This document shows, piece by piece, positions 1-8,549 of a stretch of DNA of 64,000 bases. Origin of the DNA: Pseudolabrys sp. FHR47. Its GTDB lineage: Bacteria > Pseudomonadota > Alphaproteobacteria > Rhizobiales > Xanthobacteraceae. The stretch lies in assembly GCF_005153485.1 (NCBI RefSeq), contig NZ_CP039740.1:3351001-3415000 (forward strand). The letters are read 5' to 3'. A model generated the notes under the pieces. The model worked only from the letters and a program-made list of their open reading frames with translations. It had not been told where the DNA came from and ran no database searches. A program made the position numbers and the translations under genes. How positions within the stretch are numbered: position 1 is the stretch's first letter; each line of letters starts with the position of its first letter.

Positions 1-1
1 G

Positions 2-307
2 CCGAATTCCAACAGCTTCACGGCTGCGGTGCTGCGCGCCGTGCCGGAGCTGAAAGTGGCCCTGCCCGCCAATGCTGTCGGCCGCGACTTCCGTGACGGC
101 ATTTATGCCGGCCGCACCGATAGCGGCACTGGCATCGAACTGTCGGTCTACGGCCTCGCCGGCGTCAAGGCCGGCTGGATCGAGGGCTTCGAGATCAACC
201 TGCTCGGCCTCGTCGCCGGCTTCGATGTGCGCTACCCGGCGCTCAAGCTGCCCGGCGTCGGCCGCATCGGCATGATGCCGCCGGTCGCAACCGCCCTCGC
301 CGGTTAG
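2..307 (+). CDS. DUF3750-like protein, C-terminal part (5' end outside window)
   Basis: The reading frame is open from the left edge, so this is the last 101 residues of a longer protein. The visible part opens with PNSNSF and later has a segment reading EINLLGLVAGFD, then LKLPGVGRIG. I recall this pattern from DUF3750 proteins, proteobacterial proteins of unknown function that often have an N-terminal membrane segment; that part is not visible here. The stop codon overlaps the stop of the convergent ene-reductase gene by 4 bases. An internal GTG at 29 is less likely as a start because conserved-looking residues precede it. Confidence 0.6.
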   Translation, partial: PNSNSFTAAVLRAVPELKVALPANAVGRDFRDGIYAGRTDSGTGIELSVYGLAGVKAGWIEGFEINLLGLVAGFDVRYPALKLPGVGRIGMMPPVATALAG

Positions 308-1401
308 GCCTTCGGCGTCGGCGCCCACATCTTCGGGCCGGCGCGCAGATACTGGTTCGGCAATGCCACCTCGGCGCCGAGCGCCTTGGCGGCGTGCCAG
401 CCGAAATGCGGATCGTCGAGAAAGGCGCGCCCGGCCGCCACCAGATCGGCCTTGCCGGAGGCGACGATCTCCTCGGCCTGCTCCGCCGTGGTGATGAGGC
501 CGACGGCGCGCACCTTGATGCCCGCTTCCTTCCTGATGCGTTCGGCGACTGGCACGTTGTGGCCCGGCGTCGTCGGCGTGCGCGTATCGGCGGTGATGCC
601 GCCGGACGACACGCAGATGAAGTCGATCCCTTCGGCCTTGAGCGCCTTGCCGATGGCGACCGCGTCGTCGCCCTGCAGGCCATCGTCACGCCAGTCGACG
701 CTCGAGATGCGAGCCCCGAGCGGCACCTCCTTCGGCACCACGGCCCGCACCGCGCGCACCACCGCCAGCGGGAAGCTCAGCCGGTTCTCCAGCGAGCCAC
801 CATACTGGTCGGTGCGCTTGTTCGACACCGGCGACAGGAAGCTGTGCATCAGATAGCCGTGCGCCAGGTGCAGCTCGATCTCGTCGAAGCCGATGCGCAG
901 CGCGCGTCTTGCCGAACTGACGAAGGCGTCGCGCACGCGGTCCATGTCGGCTTCGGTCATTTCGCGCGGCGCGTGCCAGCCGTCGCCGAAGGCAATCGCC
1001 GACGGCGCGATGGTCTGCCACGGATCTTCGTTGGGGCGCAGATACGTGCCGCCCTCCCACGGCCGCTGCGACGATGCCTTGCGGCCGGCATGGGCGAGTT
1101 GCACGCCGAACTTGGCCTTGCCGTAGGTTTTGGCGGCGGCGATGACATGACCGAGCGCGAGCTCGTTAGCATCCGAGTAAAGTCCGACGCAGCCATGCGT
1201 GATCCGGCCGTGACGCTCGACATGCGTCGCCTCGACGATCACCAGCCCGGCGCCGGAATTCGCCAGCATGCCGAGATGCATCATGTGCCAGTCGGAGGCC
1301 GAGCCGTCATTGGCCGAATACTGGCACATCGGCGCGACCACGAGACGATTGGCCAAAGTCATGCCGGCAACCGGAAGGGACGAGAAAAGCGCACTGCTCA
1401 T
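304..1401 (-). CDS. NADH:flavin oxidoreductase / Old Yellow Enzyme, YqjM type
   Basis: A 365-residue FMN-dependent ene-reductase expected to reduce C=C bonds of alpha,beta-unsaturated carbonyls with NAD(P)H in the cytosol. The length fits the thermophilic-like (YqjM) class of the OYE family. The N-terminal motif MCQYSA places Cys26 and Tyr28 exactly where YqjM has its redox-tuning Cys26 and substrate-contacting Tyr28. VQLAHAGRK and LHLAHGYLMHSFLSP carry the FMN and substrate-binding histidines. It is the last gene of a minus-strand run after the cytochrome c gene, 72 bases away. The physiological substrate cannot be deduced. Confidence 0.92.
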   Translation of the reverse strand: MSSALFSSLPVAGMTLANRLVVAPMCQYSANDGSASDWHMMHLGMLANSGAGLVIVEATHVERHGRITHGCVGLYSDANELALGHVIAAAKTYGKAKFGVQLAHAGRKASSQRPWEGGTYLRPNEDPWQTIAPSAIAFGDGWHAPREMTEADMDRVRDAFVSSARRALRIGFDEIELHLAHGYLMHSFLSPVSNKRTDQYGGSLENRLSFPLAVVRAVRAVVPKEVPLGARISSVDWRDDGLQGDDAVAIGKALKAEGIDFICVSSGGITADTRTPTTPGHNVPVAERIRKEAGIKVRAVGLITTAEQAEEIVASGKADLVAAGRAFLDDPHFGWHAAKALGAEVALPNQYLRAGPKMWAPTPKA

Positions 1402-1473
1402 GGGAGGACACTCGCTGGCAATGGGGGAGACAGGCTGGCGGGACTTCGCCGGAAGGATAGAGCGATGCGCCGC

Positions 1474-1920
1474 TCAGCGCACCTGGATCGACTTCAAATA
1501 ATCGACAATGGCGCCGACGTCATCGCCGTTGAAGCTCAATTCGGGCATGTCCGGATGTCCGGCCATGATGCCCTCCCCGAGCGATTCCTCGAGAGACTCG
1601 ATGGGATACCGCTTGCCGAGGGTTCTAAAGACCGGTGCATCCGGACGGCGACTGTTGCCGGTGCGGCCGGTGGCGTGGCAGCTGCCGCAGTAAGTGATGA
1701 GCAGGTCCTCGCCGCGCTTGAGATCTTCGGCACTGGGCGCAGCCGATACCGGAATGGCCGCGACCAAGACAAAGCCTGCCGCGATAACCAGCTCGATAAT
1801 TGGGGAACGAACGCGCCGCTGCCGCGGGCTCAGGCCGCCGGCCGAACGACCGAAGCCTCGTGCGCGACTGTGCTGCGCGAAGGTTCTTGAACGATGGGCA
1901 AGCCGGCCAGTTGACGCCAT
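1474..1920 (-). CDS. Small class I cytochrome c (exported)
   Basis: A periplasmic c-type cytochrome of about 80-90 mature residues. The heme-binding motif CGSCH is followed by a likely axial Met in HPDMPEL and a C-terminal helix ending LKSIQVR. A hydrophobic export segment (LVIAAGFVLVAAIPVSA) precedes the mature part. The start is uncertain. The only ATG in frame is at 1920, which gives an unusually long Arg-rich leader and a 91-base overlap with the upstream gene. No ATG, GTG or TTG lies between there and the signal sequence, so either that ATG or a rare CTG is used. It probably acts as a soluble electron carrier; the partner is unknown. Confidence 0.85.
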   Translation of the reverse strand: MASTGRLAHRSRTFAQHSRARGFGRSAGGLSPRQRRVRSPIIELVIAAGFVLVAAIPVSAAPSAEDLKRGEDLLITYCGSCHATGRTGNSRRPDAPVFRTLGKRYPIESLEESLGEGIMAGHPDMPELSFNGDDVGAIVDYLKSIQVR

Positions 1921-2096
1921 TTCTTCGCGCCCTCGATGACTTCGAGCATGCGGACGGCGAAGCTTTCCTGGGTGTAGTAATGCTTCCAGCGGCCGCTGCG
2001 ATACAACTCAGTATAGTAAGCGAGACGCTGTTCGGCGAGATCGTGCCAGCGCCGCGCGATCTTCTCCAGATCAGGACTGCCGGGCGAAGTCCGCAT
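1830..2096 (-). CDS. TIGR03809-type small conserved protein
   Basis: An 88-residue protein of unknown function. The core DLEKIARRWHDLAEQRLAYY followed by ELYRSGRWKHYYT matches my memory of the TIGR03809 family, a short protein restricted to Bradyrhizobium, Rhodopseudomonas and relatives. This is one of the better taxonomic hints in the window. The start at 2096 is preferred over upstream codons because AAGG sits 7-8 bases upstream and the family pattern starts soon after it. Its 3' end overlaps the cytochrome c gene in another frame. No membrane segment or catalytic motif is visible. Confidence 0.72.
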   Translation of the reverse strand: MRTSPGSPDLEKIARRWHDLAEQRLAYYTELYRSGRWKHYYTQESFAVRMLEVIEGAKKWRQLAGLPIVQEPSRSTVAHEASVVRPAA

Positions 2097-2329
2097 GGGG
2101 AGGCCTTGGCAAGGGTCAGTTGCAAGCGCCGATTCGTTTACCCCCCGATCGTCACGCGTGACGTAACGACGAACAACCCTACAAAAACGACCTCGGCACG
2201 ATGTGGATAACACCGTGTTGTTTAAAGTGATTCGCCAGTGTTTGAAACAACATAGCTACGGCGGCCATTAACGATTTGTTTAGTTTCTGGCCGCCGTCGC
2301 CCCTGGTCATCCACCGTTAAAACAGCGGT

Positions 2330-3310
2330 TTAGCGCTTAAACAGCGCCGCGATCTCGCCGACAATGCCGCGCCGGAACAGCAGCACGACGGTCACGAAGA
2401 TCACGCCCTGGATCACCAGCACCCATTCGCCGACCGACGACAGTTTGAACTGCATCGCCAGGATGACGAAGGCGCCGACCACCGGCCCGAAGATGGTGCC
2501 GAGGCCGCCGACCAAAGTCATCAGCACCACCTCACCCGACATCGGCCAGTTGACGTCGGTGAGCGAGGCAATCTGCAGTGTGATGGCCTTTGTCGAACCG
2601 GCAACACCCGCGAGTGTCGCCGACAGTACGAAGGCAATCAGCTTGTAGCGGTCGGTCTTGTAGCCGAGCGAAATGGCGCGCGGCTCGTTCTCGCGGATCG
2701 CCTTCAGCACCTCGCCGAACGGCGAATGAATGATGCGGTAGATCAGCAGGAAGCCGGCGAGGAAAACCACCATGACGAAGATGTACATCGTGGTTTCGTT
2801 GGACAGATCGATGAAACCGAACAGCTTGCCGCGCGGCACCGCCTGAATGCCGTCTTCGCCGCCAGTGAACTTTATGCGCAGCGCGACGAAATACATCATC
2901 TGCGCCAGCGCCAGCGTGATCATCGCGAAGTAGATACCCTGGCGGCGGATCGCGAGCGAACCAGCAAGAAAGCCGCAGACCGCGGCGGTCAGCGTACCAG
3001 TGAGGATGGCAAATTCCGGATTGAAGCCCCAGACCTTGGCGGCGTGCGCCGACAGGTAGCTGGCCCACCCGAAATACAAAGCGTGGCCGAAGCTCAACAG
3101 CCCGACATAGCCGATCAGCAGATTGAAGGCACACGCAAACAGCGCAAAGCACATCGCCTGCATCAGGAACAGCGGATAGGTGAAGAACGGCGCGACCATC
3201 AGCGCCACCACCATGACGACGAAGCCGATGGCCTCACCGTTACGCTGCAGCATGGACGGCTCGCGCGTGGCGACGGTGCCCGTTGTCACAGGTGAGGATG
3301 TGGCCTGCAT
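2330..3310 (-). CDS. livM: Branched-chain amino acid-type ABC transporter permease, LivM family
   Basis: One of the two inner-membrane permeases of a HAAT-family importer, 326 residues with about ten hydrophobic segments. Family signs are the FNLLIGYVGLLSFGHALYFG region near residues 60-80, the EAA-like loop IRENEPRAISLGY, and GTIFGPVVGAF near the C-terminus. Its ATG overlaps the stop of the LivH gene by one base (TGATG), indicating translational coupling. It works with the LivH, LivG and LivF homologues and the binding protein upstream. The transported compound could be an amino acid, amide, urea-like or aromatic compound and cannot be told from sequence alone. Confidence 0.93.
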   Translation of the reverse strand: MQATSSPVTTGTVATREPSMLQRNGEAIGFVVMVVALMVAPFFTYPLFLMQAMCFALFACAFNLLIGYVGLLSFGHALYFGWASYLSAHAAKVWGFNPEFAILTGTLTAAVCGFLAGSLAIRRQGIYFAMITLALAQMMYFVALRIKFTGGEDGIQAVPRGKLFGFIDLSNETTMYIFVMVVFLAGFLLIYRIIHSPFGEVLKAIRENEPRAISLGYKTDRYKLIAFVLSATLAGVAGSTKAITLQIASLTDVNWPMSGEVVLMTLVGGLGTIFGPVVGAFVILAMQFKLSSVGEWVLVIQGVIFVTVVLLFRRGIVGEIAALFKR

Positions 3311-4197
3311 CAGGCGCCCCTTCCGAACAGACCGGCCGGACGCACCAGCAGGACGATAGCCATGATGACGAAGATCACCGTGTTGGAGGCCTCGGGGAAG
3401 AACACCTTGGTGAGGCCCTCGACAATGCCGAGCCCGAAGCCGGTGAGAATGGCGCCGAGGATCGAGCCCATGCCGCCGATCACCACCACCGCGAAGACGA
3501 CGATGATCAGTTCGGCGCCCATCTGCGGCGAGACGTTATAGATCGGCGCCGCCATGACGCCGGCGAAAGCGGCGAGCGCCACGCCGAACCCATAGGTCAG
3601 CGTGATCATCACCGGCACGTTGATGCCGAAAGCGCGCACCAAGGTCGGGTTCTCGGTCGCGGCGCGAAGGTAAGCCCCGAGCCGCGTGCGTTCGATGGCG
3701 TACCAGGTGCCGAAACAGATGACGAGTGACACCACGATCACCCAGGCGCGATAGTTCGGCAGGAACATGAAGCCGAGATTCTGACCACCGCGCAGCGACT
3801 CCGGCAGTGCATAAGGTAGACCAGCCGAGCCGAGATAATTGCGCGCCACGCCCTCGATGATCAGTGCCAGACCGAAGGTCAGCAGCAGGCCGTAGAGGTG
3901 ATCAAGCTTGTAGAGCCACTGCAGGAAGGTGCGTTCGATGACGATGCCGAAGGCGCCGACGATCAGCGGCGCGACGATCAGCGCTGGCCAATAGCCGATG
4001 CCGGTAAACTGCAGCAGCAGGAAGGCCGCGACGGCGCCGAGCATGTATTGGGCGCCATGGGCGAAATTGATGATGTTGAGCATGCCGAAGATGACGGCCA
4101 GGCCGAGGCTCAGAAGCGCATAGAACGAGCCGTTGATCAGGCCGATCAACAACTGGCCGAACAAGGCCGCCGATGGAACACCAAAAATCGTGAGCAT
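3310..4197 (-). CDS. livH: Branched-chain amino acid-type ABC transporter permease, LivH family
   Basis: The second permease, 295 residues, almost entirely membrane segments. LIGLINGSFYALLSLGLAVI followed by FGMLNIINFAHG at residues 16-48 is the LivH signature, and an EAA-type coupling loop lies around RAFGIN. It is separated from the binding-protein gene by a palindromic repeat element, so expression of the permeases could be partly uncoupled from the binding protein. It is translationally coupled to livM downstream. Confidence 0.93.
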   Translation of the reverse strand: MLTIFGVPSAALFGQLLIGLINGSFYALLSLGLAVIFGMLNIINFAHGAQYMLGAVAAFLLLQFTGIGYWPALIVAPLIVGAFGIVIERTFLQWLYKLDHLYGLLLTFGLALIIEGVARNYLGSAGLPYALPESLRGGQNLGFMFLPNYRAWVIVVSLVICFGTWYAIERTRLGAYLRAATENPTLVRAFGINVPVMITLTYGFGVALAAFAGVMAAPIYNVSPQMGAELIIVVFAVVVIGGMGSILGAILTGFGLGIVEGLTKVFFPEASNTVIFVIMAIVLLVRPAGLFGRGA

Positions 4198-4210
4198 GCT
4201 GTCTCTCTTC

Positions 4211-4332
4211 TATCCCTCCCCGCTTCGGGGAGGGTGGATCATCGCGAAGCGATGAGCCGGGTGGGGTTACGTCAGGTCGATCCCCACCCGGCTCGCAAGT
4301 GCTCGCCACCCTCCCCCTGCGGGGGAGGGATA
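4211..4332. repeat. Large imperfect palindromic intergenic repeat (family A, copy 1)
   Basis: A 122-base element whose ends are inverted copies (TATCCCTCCCC and GGGGGAGGGATA). Internal inverted segments are GAGCCGGGTGGGG and CCCCACCCGGCTC. A second member of the same family lies at 59329-59465. It sits between the binding-protein gene and livH and could fold as a strong hairpin in the transcript. Confidence 0.85.
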
Positions 4333-4339
4333 AGCACGC

Positions 4340-5551
4340 TCAGCCCTTCACCAACGGGCAGTTGCCATCCTTGAGCGGACGGAAGGCTTCTTCCATCGGG
4401 ATAGTCGCGCGCAGGTGATAGAGATCGCCCGGATACTTCGACTCTGCCGGCTTCTTGGCTTCGAACAGATAGGCCGGGTGCAACACGCGGCCGTCCTCAC
4501 GGACGACGCTCTTGCCGTAAATCGAGTCTTCAGCGGGCAGAGCCTTCATCTTGTCGACCACCGCCTTGCCGTCCTTGGCGCTGCCGACGGCGGCGACCGC
4601 CTTGAGATAATGCAAGGTGCCGGAATAGACGCCGGCCATGTTCATGCTCGGCACCTTGCCGGGAGAGTTGCGCTCCTTGTCCCAGCGCTTGGTCCAGGCG
4701 CGGGTGCCCTCATTGAGATCCCAGTACCAGGTCTCGGTGAAAGTCAGGCCCTGGGCAGTCTTGAGACCGAGCGCAAGAACGTCCGGCGCGAAGATGAGCA
4801 TACCGGCGAACTTCTGCCCGCCCGCGACAATGCCGAATTCCGCACCCTGCTTGATGGCGTTGATGGTGTCGCCGCCGGCATTGGCGAGACCGATCACCTT
4901 GGCCTTCGACGCTTGCGCCTGCAGCAGGAACGATGAGAAGTCGTTGGTGTTGATCGGGTGACGCACCTTGCCGAGCACCTTGCCCCCGCTCTTCTCGACG
5001 ACAGCCGCGGTGTCACGCTCGAGCGCGTGACCGAAGGCGTAGTCCGAGGTCAGGAAGAACCAGGTATCGCCACCGGTCTTCACCATGGCCCTGCCGGTGC
5101 CGTTGGCCAGCATCCAGGTGTCGTAAGTCCAGTGAATGGTATTCGGCGAGCACTTCGGACCCGTGAGATCGGACGAGGCCGGGCCAGACCCGACGAACAC
5201 CTTATTCTTGGTCTTGGTCACTTCGGCGATGGCGAGCGCAACGCCGGAGTTCGGCACGTCGGCGATCATGTCGACGCCGTCGCGGTCGTACCACTGATTG
5301 GCGATATTGACGCCGTTATCGGCCTTGTTCTGATGGTCGGCGCTGACGACCTCGACCTTCACGTTCGGGTTCGTCTTCATGAAGTCTTCGGCAGCGAGCT
5401 TGGCGCCGATGACAGAGCCGATGCCGGTGTCGTCGGCATAGAGCGACGACATGTCGGTCAGCACGCCGATCTTGACGTTGATCTGCTGTGCGGACGCGGT
5501 GCCGCCCAGCAGCAGGGCGGCCAGTGCCGCCAAGCCTATCGCTTTCTTCAT
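4340..5551 (-). CDS. Periplasmic substrate-binding protein of Liv-type ABC transporter
   Basis: A 403-residue type I periplasmic binding protein (Peripla_BP_6/LivJ-like). The ATG at 5551 is chosen because GGGAG lies 9-13 bases upstream and a classical signal peptide follows (MKKAIGLAALAALLLGGTASA, cleavage before QQ). The mature part begins INVKIGVLTDMSSLYAD, typical of this fold. DVPNSGVALAIAEV and VFVGSGPASSDLTG are characteristic of the subgroup with aromatic or other non-amino-acid ligands, but the ligand is not determinable. It is encoded between the ATPase pair and the permease pair. Confidence 0.92.
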   Translation of the reverse strand: MKKAIGLAALAALLLGGTASAQQINVKIGVLTDMSSLYADDTGIGSVIGAKLAAEDFMKTNPNVKVEVVSADHQNKADNGVNIANQWYDRDGVDMIADVPNSGVALAIAEVTKTKNKVFVGSGPASSDLTGPKCSPNTIHWTYDTWMLANGTGRAMVKTGGDTWFFLTSDYAFGHALERDTAAVVEKSGGKVLGKVRHPINTNDFSSFLLQAQASKAKVIGLANAGGDTINAIKQGAEFGIVAGGQKFAGMLIFAPDVLALGLKTAQGLTFTETWYWDLNEGTRAWTKRWDKERNSPGKVPSMNMAGVYSGTLHYLKAVAAVGSAKDGKAVVDKMKALPAEDSIYGKSVVREDGRVLHPAYLFEAKKPAESKYPGDLYHLRATIPMEEAFRPLKDGNCPLVKG

Positions 5552-5640
5552 ATTCTCACTCCCAAACATTTGCGTTTCCGGTTCAGTCTTCTTGTCGCTT
5601 CTTGAGCTGAAGCTTTTTGTTTGTTGAGTTCCTTACGTCG

Positions 5641-6357
5641 TCAAACGCCTAAGTATTCGTGAAGCTTGTCGACATTCGCCTCAAGTTCGGCATTGGTGAA
5701 CTGGTCAATGATGCGACCGTGCTCCATGACGTAGTAGCGATCGGCGACCGTCGAGGCGAAACGGAAGTTCTGCTCGACCAGCAGGATGGTGAAGCCCTGT
5801 TGCTTGAGCGCGCGGATAGTCTTGCCGATCTGCTGGATGATGACCGGGGCGAGGCCTTCGGTCGGTTCGTCGAGCAGCAGAAGCCGCGCGCCGGTGCGCA
5901 GGATGCGGCCGATAGCCAGCATCTGCTGCTCGCCGCCGGACAGCTTGGTGCCCTGGCTGGAACCGAGCCTCTCCTTCAGATTCGGGAACAAGTCGAAGAT
6001 CTGCTCGAGCGACAGCCCGCCAGGCCGCACCACCGGCGGCAGGTTGAGGTTTTCCTCGACGCTGAGGCTGGCGAAGATGCCGCGCTCTTCCGGGCAGAAG
6101 GCGATGCCGGCGCGGGCGATCTGGTTCGACGGCTTGTCGATCAGGTTCTGGTTCTCGAACAGGATGGAGCCCGAACGTTGTCCGACGATGCCCATGATCG
6201 ACTTCATGGTCGTGGTCTTGCCGGCGCCGTTGCGGCCGAGCAGCGTCACCACCTCGCCTTCGCGTACGTCGAACGAGACGCCGTGCAGGATGTGGGATTC
6301 GCCGTACCAGGCTTGCAGGTCCTTCACCTGCAGAAGAGGCGCGGTCCGATCAAGCAT
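5641..6357 (-). CDS. livF: Branched-chain amino acid-type ABC transporter ATPase, LivF family
   Basis: A 238-residue nucleotide-binding subunit. Walker A GRNGAGKTT, signature LSGGEQQMLAIGR and Walker B LLLLDEPTEGLAP are intact, and the switch His is replaced by the usual LivF sequence LLVEQN. The start at 6357 (MLDRTAPLL) gives an 8-base overlap with the end of the livG gene, a normal arrangement. Codons further upstream would only extend into livG. Confidence 0.94.
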   Translation of the reverse strand: MLDRTAPLLQVKDLQAWYGESHILHGVSFDVREGEVVTLLGRNGAGKTTTMKSIMGIVGQRSGSILFENQNLIDKPSNQIARAGIAFCPEERGIFASLSVEENLNLPPVVRPGGLSLEQIFDLFPNLKERLGSSQGTKLSGGEQQMLAIGRILRTGARLLLLDEPTEGLAPVIIQQIGKTIRALKQQGFTILLVEQNFRFASTVADRYYVMEHGRIIDQFTNAELEANVDKLHEYLGV

Positions 6358-7108
6358 GGCCGACCCCCATATAGGCTTCGCGCACGTCCGGATTGTTCGA
6401 TACCGTCTCGTAGTTGCCTTCGGCAAGAACGCGGCCGCGCGTCAGAACGGTGATCGTGTCGGACAGATCGGCGACCACAGACAGATTGTGCTCGACCATG
6501 AGCACCGTGCGCGCCTTGGCGACGGTCTTGATGAGATCGGCGATGCGCGCGATGTCCTCGTGCCCCATGCCGGCGGTCGGCTCATCGAGCAGCAGCATCT
6601 CTGGATCGAGTGCCAAAGTCGTGGCGATCTCGAGCGCGCGCTTGCGGCCGTAAGGCAGTTCGACCGCGTTCCAGTGCGCGTAATCAGACAGGCCAACATC
6701 GGCAATCAGCGCCAGCGCTCGTTCATTGTATTGATCGAGCACCGACTTGGAGCGCCAGAAATCCATCGAGGCGCCGCGCAACAGCCGCTGCAGCGCGATG
6801 CGGACATTCTCCAGCACCGTCATGTGCGGGAATACCGCGGAAATCTGGAATGAGCGCACAAGACCGAGCTGGGCGACATCGGCCGGCGCCATCGCCGTGA
6901 TGTCCTGGCCCTTGAACACGATGCGGCCGCTGGTGGGCGGCAAGAACTTGGTCAGGAGGTTGAAGCAGGTCGTCTTGCCGGCGCCGTTGGGACCGATCAG
7001 CGCGTGAATCGTGCCGCGTTTCACTCGCAGATCCACGCCTCCCACCGCTGTAAAACCGGCGAACTCCTTTGTCAGACCCTCGGTTTCGAGGATCAAATCC
7101 GCACTCAT
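6350..7108 (-). CDS. livG: Branched-chain amino acid-type ABC transporter ATPase, LivG family
   Basis: A 252-residue ABC ATPase with Walker A GPNGAGKTTCF, the LivG-typical insertion after the Q-loop, and LLLDEPTAGMG as Walker B. The signature position reads LPYGRKRALEIA, as is normal for LivG proteins, which lack the canonical LSGGQ. The ATG at 7108 has an upstream GAGGGGAAA ribosome site. It is the first gene of the five-gene transporter operon, read toward lower coordinates. Confidence 0.94.
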   Translation of the reverse strand: MSADLILETEGLTKEFAGFTAVGGVDLRVKRGTIHALIGPNGAGKTTCFNLLTKFLPPTSGRIVFKGQDITAMAPADVAQLGLVRSFQISAVFPHMTVLENVRIALQRLLRGASMDFWRSKSVLDQYNERALALIADVGLSDYAHWNAVELPYGRKRALEIATTLALDPEMLLLDEPTAGMGHEDIARIADLIKTVAKARTVLMVEHNLSVVADLSDTITVLTRGRVLAEGNYETVSNNPDVREAYMGVGHA

Positions 7109-7247
7109 GAGCAATTTCCCCTCGTCCTCATTCTCGGGAACATTCACGTTCCCGGCAAGGACCTTGGGCATATTGGTATTTCATTATCTCGCAGATGCAA
7201 ATATCTTTTGCGTGCGAAATTGCCTCATGGAGAGGCAGCCGCTGTCA

Positions 7248-7267
7248 CGCCATTGTAAACAATGGCG
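7248..7267. promoter_or_regulatory. Perfect palindrome upstream of the liv operon
   Basis: CGCCATTGT and ACAATGGCG form 9-base arms separated by AA. The element lies about 140 bases upstream of the livG start in an otherwise empty 220-base gap. Its size and symmetry suit a dimeric repressor or activator site, but no regulator gene adjoins it. Confidence 0.5.
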
Positions 7268-7331
7268 CAATAGGACACGGGAAATATAACCCGGTGGGGT
7301 TGCCCACTTGAGCGGCATCAAGCCGCCGTGA

Positions 7332-8102
7332 TCAGGACGGCTTGAACTTTTTGGCCAGGGTGTCGGCGCTCTTGGCGAGCAGCCCGACATCGGAACCGAC
7401 CGCGACGAACAGGTAACCCCAGTCGATGTAGCGGCGGGCTTCGTCCTCGTTGCCGGTGAGGATACCGGCCGGCTTGCCGACCTTGGTCAGGCGCTCGACC
7501 GCATCCTTCATCGCCGCCTGCACCTCGGCATGCTGCGGATTGCCGAGGTGGCCGAGCGAGGCGGCCAGATCGGACGGGCCGATGAAGACCCCGTCGACGC
7601 CCTCGACGTTGGCGATGGCTTCGATGGCATCGAGCGACTGGCGCGTCTCGACCTGCACCAGCACGCAGATCTCCTCATTCGCCTTGGTCAGATAACCGGG
7701 CACGCGGCCGTAGCGGCTGGCGCGCGCCGCGACCGACACGCCGCGAATGCCCTGCGGCGGATAGCGCGTCGCCGCGACGGCGGCCTTGGCCTCCTCGACC
7801 GACTGCACATAAGGAATGAGCAGCGTCTGCGTGCCGATGTCGAGGCAGCGCTTGATCAGCACCGCGTCGTTCCAGGCCGGGCGGATGATCGGCGTCGCGG
7901 TGCCCTTCTCGAGCGCCTGCAATTGTGACAGCAGATCGGGAATCTCGTTCGGCGAATGCTCGGTGTCGAGCAGCAGCCAGTCAAACCCGGAGTCCGAACA
8001 GATCTCGGCGGCGATGTTGCTGCACAGGCTCTGCCACAATCCGATCTGCAACTTCTTGGCGCGAAGGCCGGCTTTGAAGGCGTTGCGCCTGAACTCGGTC
8101 AT
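7332..8102 (-). CDS. HpcH/HpaI family class II aldolase (4-hydroxy-2-oxoheptanedioate aldolase-like)
   Basis: A 256-residue metal-dependent pyruvate aldolase that would cleave 4-hydroxy-2-oxo acids to pyruvate plus an aldehyde. Conserved residues are visible: His49 in LLLDTEHS, Arg74 in PIIRP, the metal-binding Glu in LVQVE and the Asp in IGPSDLAASLG. Length and fold match HpaI. No other homoprotocatechuate genes are nearby, so the substrate is open. It precedes the liv operon on the same strand with a 220-base gap holding a palindrome. Confidence 0.9.
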   Translation of the reverse strand: MTEFRRNAFKAGLRAKKLQIGLWQSLCSNIAAEICSDSGFDWLLLDTEHSPNEIPDLLSQLQALEKGTATPIIRPAWNDAVLIKRCLDIGTQTLLIPYVQSVEEAKAAVAATRYPPQGIRGVSVAARASRYGRVPGYLTKANEEICVLVQVETRQSLDAIEAIANVEGVDGVFIGPSDLAASLGHLGNPQHAEVQAAMKDAVERLTKVGKPAGILTGNEDEARRYIDWGYLFVAVGSDVGLLAKSADTLAKKFKPS

Positions 8103-8224
8103 GGTCCATTCCCGTCTGATGCGCCGTCGCTCGCGGCAGCCTGCGTCGATGCTGTACCGGCTTGAGACCGAAAATCAAATGGCAAAGCCCGCCGTCCCCG
8201 TTCGTCCCCATTCATGACCGAGGG

Positions 8225-8443
8225 TCAGTAATGCGGCGGCGGCGGCTCCGGCTCGCCGGGGCCGTTCGCAACCGCGGCTTCCCGGACTTCGGCAGTAAGC
8301 CGCGCGATTTCCCGCTTCAGTTCGTCGATCAGCTTCCACTGGGCCGTGATCGCCTCATTTAAATCCTCTATGGCGCGCTCCTGATGGGCGCGGCCGATTT
8401 CCAGCTCGACGACGCGGGCATTGAGCGTGACAAAATCGTCCAT
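8225..8443 (-). CDS. slyX: SlyX family protein
   Basis: A 72-residue protein that is mostly one coiled coil. The pattern LNARVVELEIGRAHQERAIEDL, then NEAITAQWKLIDEL, is the SlyX pattern, and the tail PEPEPPPPHY (here GEPEPPPPHY) is the Pro-rich end with terminal HY typical of SlyX. The start at 8443 (MDDFV) is chosen because upstream in-frame sequence is antisense to the hydantoinase gene. The cellular role of SlyX is not established. Confidence 0.9.
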   Translation of the reverse strand: MDDFVTLNARVVELEIGRAHQERAIEDLNEAITAQWKLIDELKREIARLTAEVREAAVANGPGEPEPPPPHY

Positions 8444-8549
8444 GGGCAGACTCTCCGGGACAGGCACGAAGCGGCTGCGAGACCATATCGCAACCGCAGC
8501 AAAAGTCTGAGATACTACGGACTTCCACGATCGACACCCCGAAGGCCCT

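Noticed and set aside
394..1890. 498-codon plus-strand frame over the ene-reductase and cytochrome genes
   Set aside because: The minus strand encodes two recognisable proteins here; the plus frame has no coherent fold pattern.
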